A stretch of DNA of 64,000 nucleotides, from assembly GCF_047663525.1 (NCBI RefSeq), contig NC_092605.1, positions 806,001 to 870,000 of the forward strand. Direction: 5' to 3'. Under the pieces are notes generated by a model, which did no database searches, was not told the origin of the DNA, and saw only the letters and a program-made list of their open reading frames with translations. Position 1 is the first letter of the stretch; each line of letters begins with the position of its first letter. Position numbers and translations under genes: made by a program. This DNA is from Anas platyrhynchos (lineage: Eukaryota > Chordata > Aves > Anseriformes > Anatidae). Below, piece after piece: positions 1 through 9,872 of this stretch.

Positions 1-662
1 TTTTTTAAACTGGCAACGCCCCCTCCCCAACAATACTGTAAATTCAAGTGCTTACTTCAACTGTCAAGGGCAACAGTTCTGGATACAGCACACTTGATTG
101 TACAAGCAACACCTTATATCACAATCAAGAAATCTGGGCACTTTGCCCTCCGAGGGAGTAACACTTCCCCCTTCACCATCCATAGCATCATATGAAAAAT
201 AATAGTTAAAAAAACCCAGAACATAATTAGCTATGAACATCACTCATTATGTACACCGGCTCCTGCAACAGATGCATGAACTCCGTTAGTTCTCAGTTTT
301 ATTGTCCTTTCTAAGAGCAACTGAGCAGTCACTGTTGTCTCCATTTAAATAAAACAACTCAGAGTTGAAATATATATATATAGATATATATAAGCATTTT
401 TTCTTAAATAACATATTTACATCTAATAGAAAATATAACTCTAGAGATAATTTTTCCAACGAAATGTAAGACGTGAAAAAAAAAACAAAAAAAAAAGAAT
501 GAGTTAATGAATTTAGGACAGTTTCTAAATCCTCTCCAGGAAATTAAAAAAAAATTTAAAAAAATAAAGAAAAAGGGAAAAAAAAAAGCCCACCAAGCTC
601 TAACCAAGCTTTTGTCTGGATCTAGACCGAAGAAAATCCCCAGCACCACCACTGACAGAAAC
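1..662 (-). other. CBX8: CBX8 3' UTR and downstream flank
   Basis: This stretch follows the CBX8 stop codon (TGA at 665-663, minus strand). It is AT-rich, in sharp contrast to the coding exons. It contains an A-rich low-complexity block at about 478-590 (U-rich in the transcript) and a TA-dinucleotide stretch at about 369-393. A canonical AATAAA lies on the minus strand at 303-298. Whether the transcript ends there or runs past the left edge cannot be decided from sequence. No other gene is seen here. Confidence 0.75.
298..303 (-). terminator. CBX8: candidate CBX8 poly(A) signal
   Basis: A canonical AATAAA hexamer on the minus strand, about 360 nt past the CBX8 stop codon. It sits in AT-rich 3' UTR sequence. 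The cleavage site is not proven, and the mammalian CBX8 3' UTR is longer, so a second signal left of the window is possible. Confidence 0.4.
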
Positions 663-1502
663 TCATCGCTTCTCCTTAAAGAATCCTTGGTCCGTGCTGC
701 TCTCCTTAATTGTGACGGTCAAAAAGTTAGAGGTCACGTCAGTTACCACCACTTTCTCCAGGTTGTTGAGGGACGGGCTCCAGGACTCCTCCTCGGGGTC
801 CCCCAGGATCCTGGAGACGGGGATCCTGGCGATGAGGGAGGGCCGCCCCGCCTGGCCGCCCACGCCGTCGCGGTACAGGCTGCCCACGGAGCCGGGGCTC
901 ACGGCGCTGTGCAGGATCTTGGGCCCGCCGGGATCCAGCCCTCCTTGCCCCTTGGGGTCCAGAAAGTCCGCCCGGTGCTTGGCGACCCGGGGCGCGTAGC
1001 TCTCGGCGGCCCCCAGCTTCATACCCACCTCCACGCGGTTGGGGCTGGACATGGTGCCGGAGAGGTCGGGGTCCGGCCGCCGGGCGAGCTGGATGACGCT
1101 GTGTCCCGAGCTGAACTTGGCCGCCCCCGCCGCCGCCTCCTCCATCTTCCTGGCCTTGAGGTAGTCCCCCACCTTGTCCCCCGGCTCCCCCAGTTTCCTC
1201 TTGGAGGCATCCAGAGTCTCCGCCAGGTCCTTGTAAAGCTCTTTCCTAGGCTTGGGGCCTCTCTTTTTGGGGGTTTCCCCGGGTTTCTCTTCCACCCTGA
1301 TAACCCGGTCCCGGATGCTGTCTCCCTTGGGGGTGCTGCTGCTGCTGCTGCCCTGCGGAGCCAGGGCTATGTTTCTGAGTCCTTCCCTAGCCCGGGACGT
1401 GGAGCCCAGGTCCTGGGGGGAGCGGCCGGGATACGGCACCCGGATCCCCCTGGAAGAGTCACTGCGGAATTCATAGGTTTTGGCTTTCGCTTTTGCCTGG
1501 GC
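663..1502 (-). CDS. CBX8: CBX8 coding exon 5 (terminal)
   Basis: 840 bp including the TGA, acceptor TTTGCAG|GCC. It starts [13 protein letters not shown] and holds the linker, a five-serine run encoded by AGC repeats (about 1338-1352), a second KKRGPKP motif and the C-terminal RING1-binding box. Confidence 0.96.
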   Translation of the reverse strand, partial: AQAKAKAKTYEFRSDSSRGIRVPYPGRSPQDLGSTSRAREGLRNIALAPQGSSSSSTPKGDSIRDRVIRVEEKPGETPKKRGPKPRKELYKDLAETLDASKRKLGEPGDKVGDYLKARKMEEAAAGAAKFSSGHSVIQLARRPDPDLSGTMSSPNRVEVGMKLGAAESYAPRVAKHRADFLDPKGQGGLDPGGPKILHSAVSPGSVGSLYRDGVGGQAGRPSLIARIPVSRILGDPEEESWSPSLNNLEKVVVTDVTSNFLTVTIKESSTDQGFFKEKR

Positions 1503-2836
1503 CTGCAAAGAAGATAAATCAACCGGTGATTTTATTGTCCTGCCACCCGGGTGCGTAATTACGACTTACACGACGAGGGGGCTGCCTTTGCACCGAGCGC
1601 TCTCCATCCGAGCCGGAGAGGGACCAGCTCCCCGCACGCCTCCCGTGCACGCTCCCTGCAGCCCTCGCCGCTCCCCGGCGCAGCGGCACCGACGCACGCG
1701 GGGCTCCTGCCTCCTTACCTTTAACAGGAAGGTTTTGGGCTTGGGGCCTCGCTTTTTAGGCCCGTATAGCTCCATTTCTCGCTCCCTAGAGGTGTTAAAA
1801 AAACCAAAGCTTCAATTCAGCATAGCTACAAGACAGCAACATATTTACAAGTGCAATGGCTACGACTAGCAAAGGCCTTGTACCTTTCCTCAAAGGCTGC
1901 AAGCAGCCGGGCATCCAGAATGTTTTCCTCGGGCTCCCAAGTGCTGTACCTGGGGGGGGGGGGGGGCGGGGGCACACAGAGAGGGAAAGGCATCGGGAAC
2001 GAGTAACAGGGGAAGGAAAAAAAGAAACAAAAAATACGTGACCTAGAGAAAGGGATCCAACTTTCCTTTCTGCTACAATGGGAAATAATAGCTACAATGA
2101 GCCATCTCCCCCAACAGTTCCTAGCCTGCAAAATTGTATAAACAGCCGACTTACTTCTGAGACCAGCCCTTCCATTTTACGAGATATTCCATGCGCCCCT
2201 GCAGATGCAAAGAGAAAAAATAAATATGCATGGAGGGAAATCACGATAAGCGCTTGCAACAAAGCTACACATGCAATTACATGCATGCAACAAATACACG
2301 CCTGCACCCAAGGCGTGTGTCAAAAATATGCAAGGGGGGAGGGACGCGGGGCGGGAAGGAGGGAGGGAGGGGGGGCAAAAATGCACCAAAAAAATAAATT
2401 CAGATTTAAAAAAAAAAATCACAAAAATGCGCGTGCAGCCACCCCGCGCAGCCCCCCAGCAGCATGCAGCGGGGAGGCCGGCGCGCACAACGCCCGGTTC
2501 GCAGCAGCAGCGGCGGCGGAGCCCGCCCCGCTCGGAGGAACCCGTGCATGCGGCGGGGAGGAGACGGGGCCGCCCCCAGCGGGCGCCCGAGCCGCAGCCG
2601 GGCCCCCGACCGCCGCCGCCGCCGCCGCCACCGCCGGAGCCGCCGCAGCGCCGCGCGGCCGGGGGAGGGCGCGGGGCGGGCGGCGCGGCCTGGCGCGGGG
2701 CTGCGCGGCGGCGGGGCGCGGCGCGGAGGGGGGGGGCGTCGGGGATACGGGAGGGGGGGGCACCTACTTTGCGGATGCGGCGCTTGAGCAGGGCCTCGGC
2801 CGCGAAGACGCGCTCCCCGACGGCCGAGAGCTCCAT
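663..2836 (-). CDS. CBX8: CBX8, chromobox protein 8 (PRC1 subunit), complete, five coding exons
   Basis: Chromodomain subunit of canonical Polycomb repressive complex 1; it acts in the nucleus by binding H3K27me3 and recruiting the RING1/PCGF core. Joining exons 2836-2768, 2198-2155, 1949-1884, 1785-1719 and 1502-663 gives about 361 residues in one frame, all introns GT-AG. The chromodomain (about residues 10-62) keeps the aromatic cage F11, W32 and W35. Two basic AT-hook-like KKRGPKP motifs follow, the first encoded by exon 4. The C-terminal box is near the end ([11 protein letters not shown]), with the CBX8-type ending GFFKEKR. The protein is shorter than human CBX8 (about 389 aa), mainly because the mammalian Arg/Asp/Glu repeat tract is missing; only [14 protein letters not shown] sequence remains. 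The start is the conserved [11 protein letters not shown]. The start and end motifs separate it clearly from CBX2, CBX4, CBX6 and CBX7. Confidence 0.97.
1719..1785 (-). CDS. CBX8: CBX8 coding exon 4
   Basis: 67 bp, acceptor CTCTAG|GGAG, donor TTAAAG|GTAAGG. It encodes [17 protein letters not shown] and a short tail, which includes the AT-hook-like basic motif found after the chromodomain of Polycomb-type CBX proteins. Confidence 0.95.
1884..1949 (-). CDS. CBX8: CBX8 coding exon 3
   Basis: 66 bp encoding the chromodomain end ([19 protein letters not shown]). The donor is AAAG|GTACAAG. The acceptor is preceded by a run of 15 C residues rather than a U-rich tract. Confidence 0.95.
1950..1966 (-). 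promoter_or_regulatory. CBX8: CBX8 intron 2 acceptor with pure poly-C tract
   Basis: The intron ends C15-AG on the minus strand (G15 at 1952-1966 on plus). The polypyrimidine tract next to the AG contains no uridine. The frame and conserved protein show this acceptor must be used. The run could also be miscounted in assembly. Confidence 0.8.
2155..2198 (-). CDS. CBX8: CBX8 coding exon 2
   Basis: 44 bp, acceptor CTGCAG|GGG and donor CAGAA|GTAAGT. It encodes [14 protein letters not shown] plus two bases of a lysine codon, and so carries cage tryptophans W32 and W35. Same length and phase as the CBX4 exon. Confidence 0.95.
2768..2836 (-). CDS. CBX8: CBX8 coding exon 1
   Basis: 69 bp, 23 residues, from the ATG to a lysine codon at the end of the first chromodomain strand; includes cage residue F11. 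The donor is AAA|GTAGGT, phase 0. Its length equals that of CBX4 coding exon 1. Confidence 0.95.
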
Positions 2837-2903
2837 GTTTACGCGGCCGCTCGCAGCACACAGGCAGCCGCCAGCGCAGCCCAGACCATAATACTCCGCC
2901 CGC

Positions 2904-2911
2904 TGACGTCA
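2904..2911. promoter_or_regulatory. CRE (CREB/ATF site)
   Basis: A perfect TGACGTCA palindrome about 68 bp upstream of the CBX8 start codon, inside the CpG island. Perfect CREs close to a start site are commonly bound by CREB/ATF factors. Binding here is inferred. Confidence 0.6.
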
Positions 2912-3003
2912 GCGCCGCGGCCCCCCCCCCCCCTCTCCTCCTCCAGGGCCCCCCCCCGCACTTGTTGCTGGCGGAGCCGGGTGGAATATTCCGCCCGCGC
3001 CGC

Positions 3004-3008
3004 ATTGG
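3004..3008 (-). promoter_or_regulatory. CCAAT box upstream of CBX8
   Basis: ATTGG on plus, so CCAAT in the direction of CBX8 transcription, about 170 bp upstream of the ATG. This is a usual distance and orientation for NF-Y. Confidence 0.45.
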
Positions 3009-3075
3009 CCCGGGCCCGGCGCCCGCCCCCGCCGCCGCGCCGCCCCCCGACGTGAGCCGCGTCCCGATGAGCGCG

Positions 3076-3183
3076 GGGCGGGGCGGCCGCGGGGAGAGAG
3101 GGGGGGGGAAGCGGGGGGGGGGGGCGCGGCCGCGCCCCCCCCCCCCGCTTCCCCCCCCCTCTCTCCCCGCGGCCGCCCCGCCC
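3076..3183. repeat. perfect 108-bp palindrome, no spacer
   Basis: Base-by-base comparison shows position p is complementary to 6259-p for all of 3076-3129 against 3130-3183: two 54-bp arms, no mismatch, no loop. The centre is GCGCGGCCGCGC (3124-3135). Each arm holds a run of 12 G or C, a run of 9, and GAGAGA or TCTCTC. Complementarity stops abruptly at 3075/3184. It lies about 240 bp upstream of the CBX8 ATG. It is either a recent fold-back duplication or a sequencing/assembly artefact; perfect identity excludes an old, freely diverging structure. Confidence 0.95.
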
Positions 3184-4974
3184 GCTCCGAGGGGGGCGCC
3201 CCCCCCCCTCCCCGTCGAGCCCCCCCCCCTTCCAATAGCCCAGCGCAGCACAAAGGAGCCGCCGCCACCGGCAGCCGCCAGCCCCGGGACGGGGCGGAGC
3301 GGGGCGGGGCGGACCGCCCCCCCCCCCCTTTCCATCATCCCCCCCCCTCCGGGCATCACCGCTCCGAGCACACCTGGACGGGGCGAACCCGGGGGGGCGG
3401 CCGGGCCCCTCCTCCTCCTCTCCCCAGCCACCACCGCGCCCCGCGGGTTTTTGGTGACAAAGCCAGCGGAATTGGGGACCGAAGCGCTGGCGGCTTGCGG
3501 AGAAATCACCTCATTGCTGCCGCGCCGGGAGCCGGCGGCCGGCACAGCTCGGCGTCGGCAAAAACCCTTCCCGGGAACAAATGGCCGCGCCGAGCCGTGC
3601 CAGCGGGGCAGCTGGTTCTGGTTAAGTTTAAATACTTTCCAACAGTTCGGGTAGTAAAAATAAAGTAGACCTCAACAGCCCATAATACGAGTTTCTGGTT
3701 TCCTCGCTCCGGCAGCCCGCGGCTGCCTTCCCCGGCTCGCTCGGGGTGCGGGGGTGTCCCCGGGGCCACCGGAGGGGCTGCCCCCCCCCCCCACATCACA
3801 TTTCGGCAGAGCTCTGGGGCCCGGTCGCCCCGGTGGCCCCGCGGGACCGCTGTCGCTCCCCCCGCGTGAGTCCGAGCCCGAGGCGGCCACGGGAGACCGG
3901 GCCCCGCGAGTCCCCGGGACGGGTCCTGCCCACGGTGGGCGCGGAGGAGCGGGGGGCCCAGCCGCGATGTCCCCCCCGGGGCCGTCGGGGGGAGGCTCGG
4001 GGGTGCCCGGCAGCGCCTCGGCTCCGTCTCATCGAGCGGAACCATCCCCGAGCCCCGGAGCAGCTCGGGCCGGGGCCGCCCCGCGGGTGGGCTGCTGCCG
4101 CCTGGCCCACGCGGGGCGAGGGCGGACGAGGCCTCCCACGGCTCGGCCCCTCTCCCCCGCGGCTCTCCTCCGCTAAGGGGCTATAAGACGAAGGGGAGCA
4201 AGGCTCGGAGGCGGCCGCGCTCACGCGTGGGGGATCCACGCGCCGGTCTCTAAAGGCATCGGCTGAGCCTCGGCTCCGTAAACGAGGCGGAGCGGGGCTT
4301 GGGGCCGGCGGCTGCTCGCCTCCGGGGCCGGTGGGGGGGGGACACGACCCTCCGTGCCCGCTCGACGCGGGGGCTGCTCGGCACCGCCTGTCCCCTTCGT
4401 GGGTCGCGGCTGCGGGGCCGCGGGTGCACCGGGAGCGGCAGCCACAAGGCTCCGGTGCCGTCCCCATCCCGGAGATCGTTTTCTCCCGGGGCTCCTGCTC
4501 GCCGCCACGGAGCGCTGCCCGCTCCCGCCGGCCGGGCTCCGGCCTCCCACGGGGGACACGCGGGAACGGCAGACTCGCGGCCCCACGGGGGGGCTCGCGG
4601 GACGCGAGTGGAGGAGCCCGCGGCTGCCTCTCGATGCCGGACCCGGGGCGTGGAGCGGCTCCGTGGGCAAAGCGGGGGCAGGGTCCACGCCGTGCCCCGT
4701 CCCGCGCGAAGGGGAACACGCGTGGCGTGGGGGAGGCCGGCGGGGCCCGGCGGAATCCCGCTCCCGGGCGCAGGGGGGAGGTTTCCGAGCCGCGGCTCCC
4801 GCTGCCGCGCCCCCCCCCTTGGCCCGCCCCGTGCCGGGGGTCCCCGCGCTGCGCGGGATTTGCGCGCAGTGCCCGGGGCGCTGCGCAGCGCTGGTGCGGA
4901 GGGAGGCGGGCGGGGGGGGGCAGCGCAGCCTCCGCGCCCTCCCCGGTCCCCGGCCAGCGGCGTCCTGGGGAGAT

Positions 4975-5010
4975 TTTCGTTAATGTCGAATTAATCGTTG
5001 TTAATTAAGG
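4975..5010. promoter_or_regulatory. AT-rich TAAT cluster inside the GC-rich domain
   Basis: A short AT-rich stretch embedded in DNA of very high GC. It holds several TAAT or ATTA cores, including AATTAATCG and TTAATTAA. Such cores are homeodomain targets. The isolation in GC-rich sequence suggests retention by selection, but this is inference. Confidence 0.35.
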
Positions 5011-8000
5011 CAGGGCGGCAGGGCGGCTCGTTAACTCGCGTGGACGCACCGGACCGGATTCTGCAGCCCCAAGATGCCGCGCAGAGAGTCCCGGGGGACG
5101 GGGAAGGGGAATGGGGGGCGGGCGCAGCTCCCAGACGTGGGGAGGGGGCTCGGGGGGCCGGTCGTGCTCCCCAGCGGGGCCGGACCGATGCCGCCGCCGC
5201 CTCGCTCCGCTTCTTGGGGTTTTCGAGACAGCGACTGCGGCGGCGCAGCGGGGCCATGCGGGGCCGTGAGGGGCCGTGCCCCGTGTCCGCGGGGGGGCCG
5301 CAGCCCGGGGAACTGGGAGTGAGCCCCACACCTTCGCTCCTGGTGTCCCCGGTGCAGGCGGGAGGCACCGTCCCGAAGGTGCCTCGAGGGGCTGCGGAGC
5401 TCCCGGCCGAGCAGTCGCCTTTGCCCCGTAGCCTCCGCAGAGCCACGCGGATTCGCGGAGCCCCACAGCCACGCGTGGCCGCGGAGAGGAAAGAGCCCAC
5501 GGTTCCCGCTGCCTCCAGCACGCCCATCCGCGGGGGATACAGCTCCAGGCACCGGCACGGACCCACGCTTGACCCACGCGGGTACGGGGACGGGAGATGA
5601 GTCCCCGATTGCGGTGCGGGGGGGGGAGGCAGAGAGAAGGCGAGACGCAAACGAGAACGGCTTGGAGAAGGCAGCGGGGAGCGATCGCTGCCGGGGGGGG
5701 ACCCAGCTGGAGCCGCCGGGGCCGTGGGCGAGCCAGGAGCGGGGCTGCGGCGGCTCGACGGCGGCTTGGCCGGGACAGAGAAGCGGGACGGAGCCGCCCC
5801 GGCGCTGCGGGACGAGACCGCGGGCGGGAGCGTGCCCGGTTCCACCGGGCAGTTCCTCCTCCTGCCGGAGGGGGCCCGGGGAGCCCCCGCCGGGGGCGTG
5901 CGGAGCTGCGGGGGGGTGGCCTGGTGCTCGGTAGGGGTACCGGGAACAGGAACGGAGCCCGGGCAGGGGCTGCCCTCCACGCTCCGGAGGTCAACGGCAA
6001 AAGCTGCCATGGCGCAGCACGGGCTCCCGGCTCCGGGGGGGGAGCCCGGCCCCGCGCCCCTCCCGCCCCTGCCGGCCCCGCCGCGCCCCCAGCTCTGCCC
6101 CGAAGTACCGGCGCTCGGAGCTCACTCGTGGACTGCTCCCGGCCGATTCGAGCGCCTGCCGCTGCACAGGCAAACGTGGATCCAGTTTCCGCCCGTTTGA
6201 CCCCAAATCCCCCCCTCGGTTGCCTTTTATCCCCACGCCCCGCTCGGACTCGCGGAAGGAGCGCTCGGGGTCTCAGCGAGCCGCCCCGGCGCAGCGTCTC
6301 CGGCTCCCCCCTCGTTTTTCGCTGTGTGGGGGCTTCCACAGCTGCGAGCTTTGCAACGAAACCGGGGGTCTGCGGCTCCTCCTGGGGCCGCGCGTGGGGG
6401 CACCGGGGCGAGCACGCGTGTCCGAGCCCGGGGCCCCAGTGGGGCGGGGGGCAGCTGGCACCGACCCAGCCGCCGGCTCGGCGATCCCCGAGCCACAGCC
6501 CGGCTCTTCCCCGCGGCTCCCCGGGAGCTTCTGCGATCGTGCTGCTCCGCCCCTCCCGGCACCGGCGCCCGGGACGGTTCGCATCCAACCCAGGCTCCGG
6601 CCCGGCCCGGTTCCCCGGGCGGCCGAGGCTGCCGGTGCCGGTGGGAGTCCCGGCCGGACCGAGGTCGCCCTGCCCCGCGTCCCGTTCTCCTGGGCGGCCC
6701 GAGAACAGCCCCAGCGCCGAGACCCCGCGGGAAACCGGAGGCAGAGCCACTCGCCCCTTCGTAGAGCCCGAGCGGCTTCGAGTGCCCGAACGGACACCGC
6801 GGCCGGTTCGGCCCTTGTGTCCCGGGAGAAGCAGCCCGCAGCCCGCCCGAGCCGTGGGTACCGCCGGGCAGGGCAGAGCCCAGCCCCGGAGCTCCGATCC
6901 GGACGAGCTGTCGGCAAGAGCCGAGACTCCCGGCCCCTCGGGGCCGCCCGTCGGAGCTGCCCGGCAACCCGGCCCATGTCGCCGCCCGGTTCGGCTCCGG
7001 GCTTAGCCCGGCCCGCTCCCACCCAGGACCCGGGCGAGAAAACGATTTCCCCTGCCAGCGGCTGAGCGGAGCCGCGACGAGCACCGGGGCAGATTCCTGC
7101 CCCCCGGGCCGATGCCGGGCGGGCTCGGTGGTGCGGGCGGGGCACCGGGGACTTCGCGGTGCTGCCGCGGTCCCCGCCGGCCGCCGCAGCTCTGCCCCGG
7201 GAGCGGGAGGAGCCCGGCCGCCGGGACGCTGCACTTTCGTTTCCGAGCACCTCGGGGCGAAGAGGGGAGGCAGCGACCGGCCCCGGGCAGCGGCAAATGC
7301 CCCCCCCCCCGACCTCCCCCCGCCCCGGTCCCGCGGGACGGAGGCGGCCGGGGCCCCCCAGCGGCGCCGTAGGCACATACGGGACCGGCCCCGGGACGGA
7401 AGGCGAATTCGGAGACCGGACCAATAAACGGGGCTGCGTTTACACGCGGCAGCGCTGCAGGCGGGGCTATGCCGGCCCCCGGCGCCCCCGTTTCGCCCCT
7501 CTTCCCCCCTGGGCCAACCCCCCCCATGGCATCCTCCGAGGCTGCGGCCGGCCGGGCCCGGGGCTGCCGTCCACCCGAGCAATGGAGCGGCCGGTCCAGG
7601 AGAATCGGTGCTGGGGAGGGAGATTACCGGGAATGGCCGGGCAGCCCCCGCGGAAGACAGGAGGCGCGGAGCGGCTTCCTCCCGCTCTGCAGCCCAGAAA
7701 TCCCCGTGCGAGGACGTGTTCGTGGTTTTGACATCGAATTCAGGCCCGGGCACAGCTTTCCTGGCAGCTCCCGAGACGCTGGTGCCCAGGGCCGGCGGGG
7801 GGGGCAGCGCTCCCCGGAGGGCACAGCTCTGCCCGGGAGGCTCCGGGAGGGCAGCGGGCGCCGCGGCTTCCCCTGCCCCGCGCTGCTCCCGCTCCGCCGG
7901 GACTCGGCACGGAGCCGCGGCCACGGGGCTCGGTCCCTGCGGTGCGCGCTCCGCGGAGCTTCCACGCCGAGCAGCCTGGCTCGGGGGGGCAGCGCCTGGA

Positions 8001-9820
8001 GCGGGCCCCTTCTCTCTGCCCGATCGATCGTTATCCCCGGTTACCGGGGCCTCGGCGAGCGGGCAAGGGAGCGACCCCGACGAGGTGCAGCCCGGCGCTG
8101 CGGCCGGCCCCCCGACCCCCGGCCTTCCCCGCCGCCCGGGAGCCTCCTCCCCGGGGCAGCTCGGTGCGGGCCGGCGGTGCTGAAGGACAGCGGCGGCCCC
8201 CCCGCCCGGGGCGGGCAGCCGTGGCCGAGCCCCGTCCGTCGCCCTTTGGCCCGGCTCGGCCCGGCCCGCCCTCGGGGCGGGCGCTGCGGGGCCGGGGCAG
8301 GCGGTGGGCGCGGCGGCGGAGGCGGCCCGGGCTCGTCCCCGGGGGTTCTGCAGGGAAAGGCGACGCTTCCCGGCGCGGCCCCGCCGGCGCGATTAATTCC
8401 AGGTGCTCTCCATAGGTGGCACCGTCCTCCTGAAAATCGCGGCTGCGGCCGCCGCGCAGCCAGCGGCGCTCCGGCCGCCCCGGGGGGGCAGGGCCGCCCC
8501 CACCGATCCGAGGAGCACGGGGCAGGCGGCCCCGACCGCCGCAGCGCCGCCGGTTGCTGCCCGGTTTGTGCCCGGTGCGTGTCGGCGGGAGACCCGGGAG
8601 CTGTGCCAGGCCCCGCGGCCCCGGGGCCGTGCGGGGGGGTCCCCTCCACGACCCCCCGGGGGAGAGCTGCCGTCCCCGATCCTCGCAGCACAACCCCGCC
8701 ACCCGTCGGGGGGAGCCTCCCGCGTCGTCATTTTGCGTGGGAACCTCTCCACGCGTGTCCCCGCAGCCTCCACAGCCCGGCCCGTGGGGGTGGCGTGCCC
8801 CGAGCACAGCCCCTGCTCCGGCTGTCGACAGTCAAGGTGGTGGAGGGGTGGGGGGGCCCGGCCCGGCCTTCTCACGAGGAGCACCCGCGGGGCAGCGCCG
8901 CCGCACCGGTCCAGGCGTGCTAAGGGGAGCCGGAGCCCCCCCCGATCCCGCTCCCGGGGCACCCAAGTCGCGGCCGCGGCGCTCCGCGGGCTCGCACCGA
9001 GCAAGGTGCCGCTCCTGGGGGTGGGGCGGCCGCGGCGGGGGGGCTTTATCGCAGCTCGCCGGGCCGCGAGCACTTTGCACAAAAGATCTTTTGTTTGGGG
9101 GGTTCTGAATTCGCTGCTTATTTGTAGGAACACCAACGCGAGGTGTTTGCAGAGGCCGGGGAAGCAGGAGCCGACCCCAGCTCCCGCGGCGGGCAGGGAA
9201 GCCGGGACGGCTCCGGAATCCCCCCCCTCGGGTCCCCCCCGTCTAACCGGCGCGGCTCCGGTTTGCCCGCGCCGCTGCCCGCAGAGCCGAACCGAGGGCC
9301 GGGACTGCTCGCTCCCGGCTCGGGCTGCAGCTGCCGCGGCTTCCACCGCAGCGCCACGCGTGGGCAGAGCCCACGGCCCCGCTCCACCGCGGCCGGGCAC
9401 GAGCGGGAGGGAGCAGCGGGGGAGCCCCTCGACGGGGCGGGGGGCGGCTCCGGGCGATGTGCCCACGGCCCCGCGTGGGAACGGCGGCTCCGGGTGGGGA
9501 ACCGAAGGGGTCACCCAGGGGTGGTCCCTGCCCCGTGCCCGTGCCCGTGCCCGCGGCCGCGCGCGGCGCCGCGTTTAACAAAAGCAATTAGAGGGGAAGC
9601 ACGGCCCATTTGCATCGCCGGCGGCTGCACCGGGGCGGGGGCGGCGGGGAACAGCCGGGATCCCGGGTGGGACGGCGGGGTCCTGGGTACGGTCCCGAGT
9701 GGGGTCCCGGGTGGGGTCCCGGCCCCCGTGGCGCGCTGGCGGCTCTGCCCCGGCCCCCCCCGTGGCGCGCCCCGCCCCGGCGCGCCCCGCCCAAGGTGGC
9801 GGCAGTATTTAGGTTCATGC

Positions 9821-9872
9821 CCTTATATGGCGATGAGCGCGGCGCCCCGCGGACGGCGCGCACCATATAAGG
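9821..9872. promoter_or_regulatory. paired perfect CArG boxes (SRF sites)
   Basis: CCTTATATGG at 9821-9830 and CCATATAAGG at 9863-9872 both fit CC(A/T)6GG exactly; the starts are 42 bp apart, about four helical turns. The second is followed directly by GGAAG, containing an ETS-type GGAA core as in SRF/TCF elements. An inverted CCAAT (ATTGG) lies about 40 bp to the right. The arrangement resembles immediate-early or actin-type promoters. No gene is recognised on either side. Confidence 0.6.

Larger units (their letters stand above)
2837..3060 (-). promoter_or_regulatory. CBX8: CBX8 5' UTR and proximal promoter
   Basis: GC-rich sequence directly upstream of the CBX8 ATG. It has no TATA box. 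It has a perfect palindromic CRE (TGACGTCA, 2904-2911), a palindrome GGAATATTCC (2983-2992) and a CCAAT box read on the minus strand (3008-3004). Together these look like a TATA-less CpG-island promoter responsive to CREB/ATF and NF-Y. Transcription start is inferred to lie between about 2840 and 2900. Confidence 0.6.

Noticed and set aside
2438..3654. Long frames crossing the CBX8 promoter on both strands
   Set aside because: They run through the palindrome and poly-C/poly-G runs and are not conserved protein; the real gene here is CBX8 exon 1 on minus.
5005..7924. 565- and 581-codon open frames on minus
   Set aside because: Same GC-driven artefact; no family motif, no splice support, and mutually overlapping alternatives of similar length.
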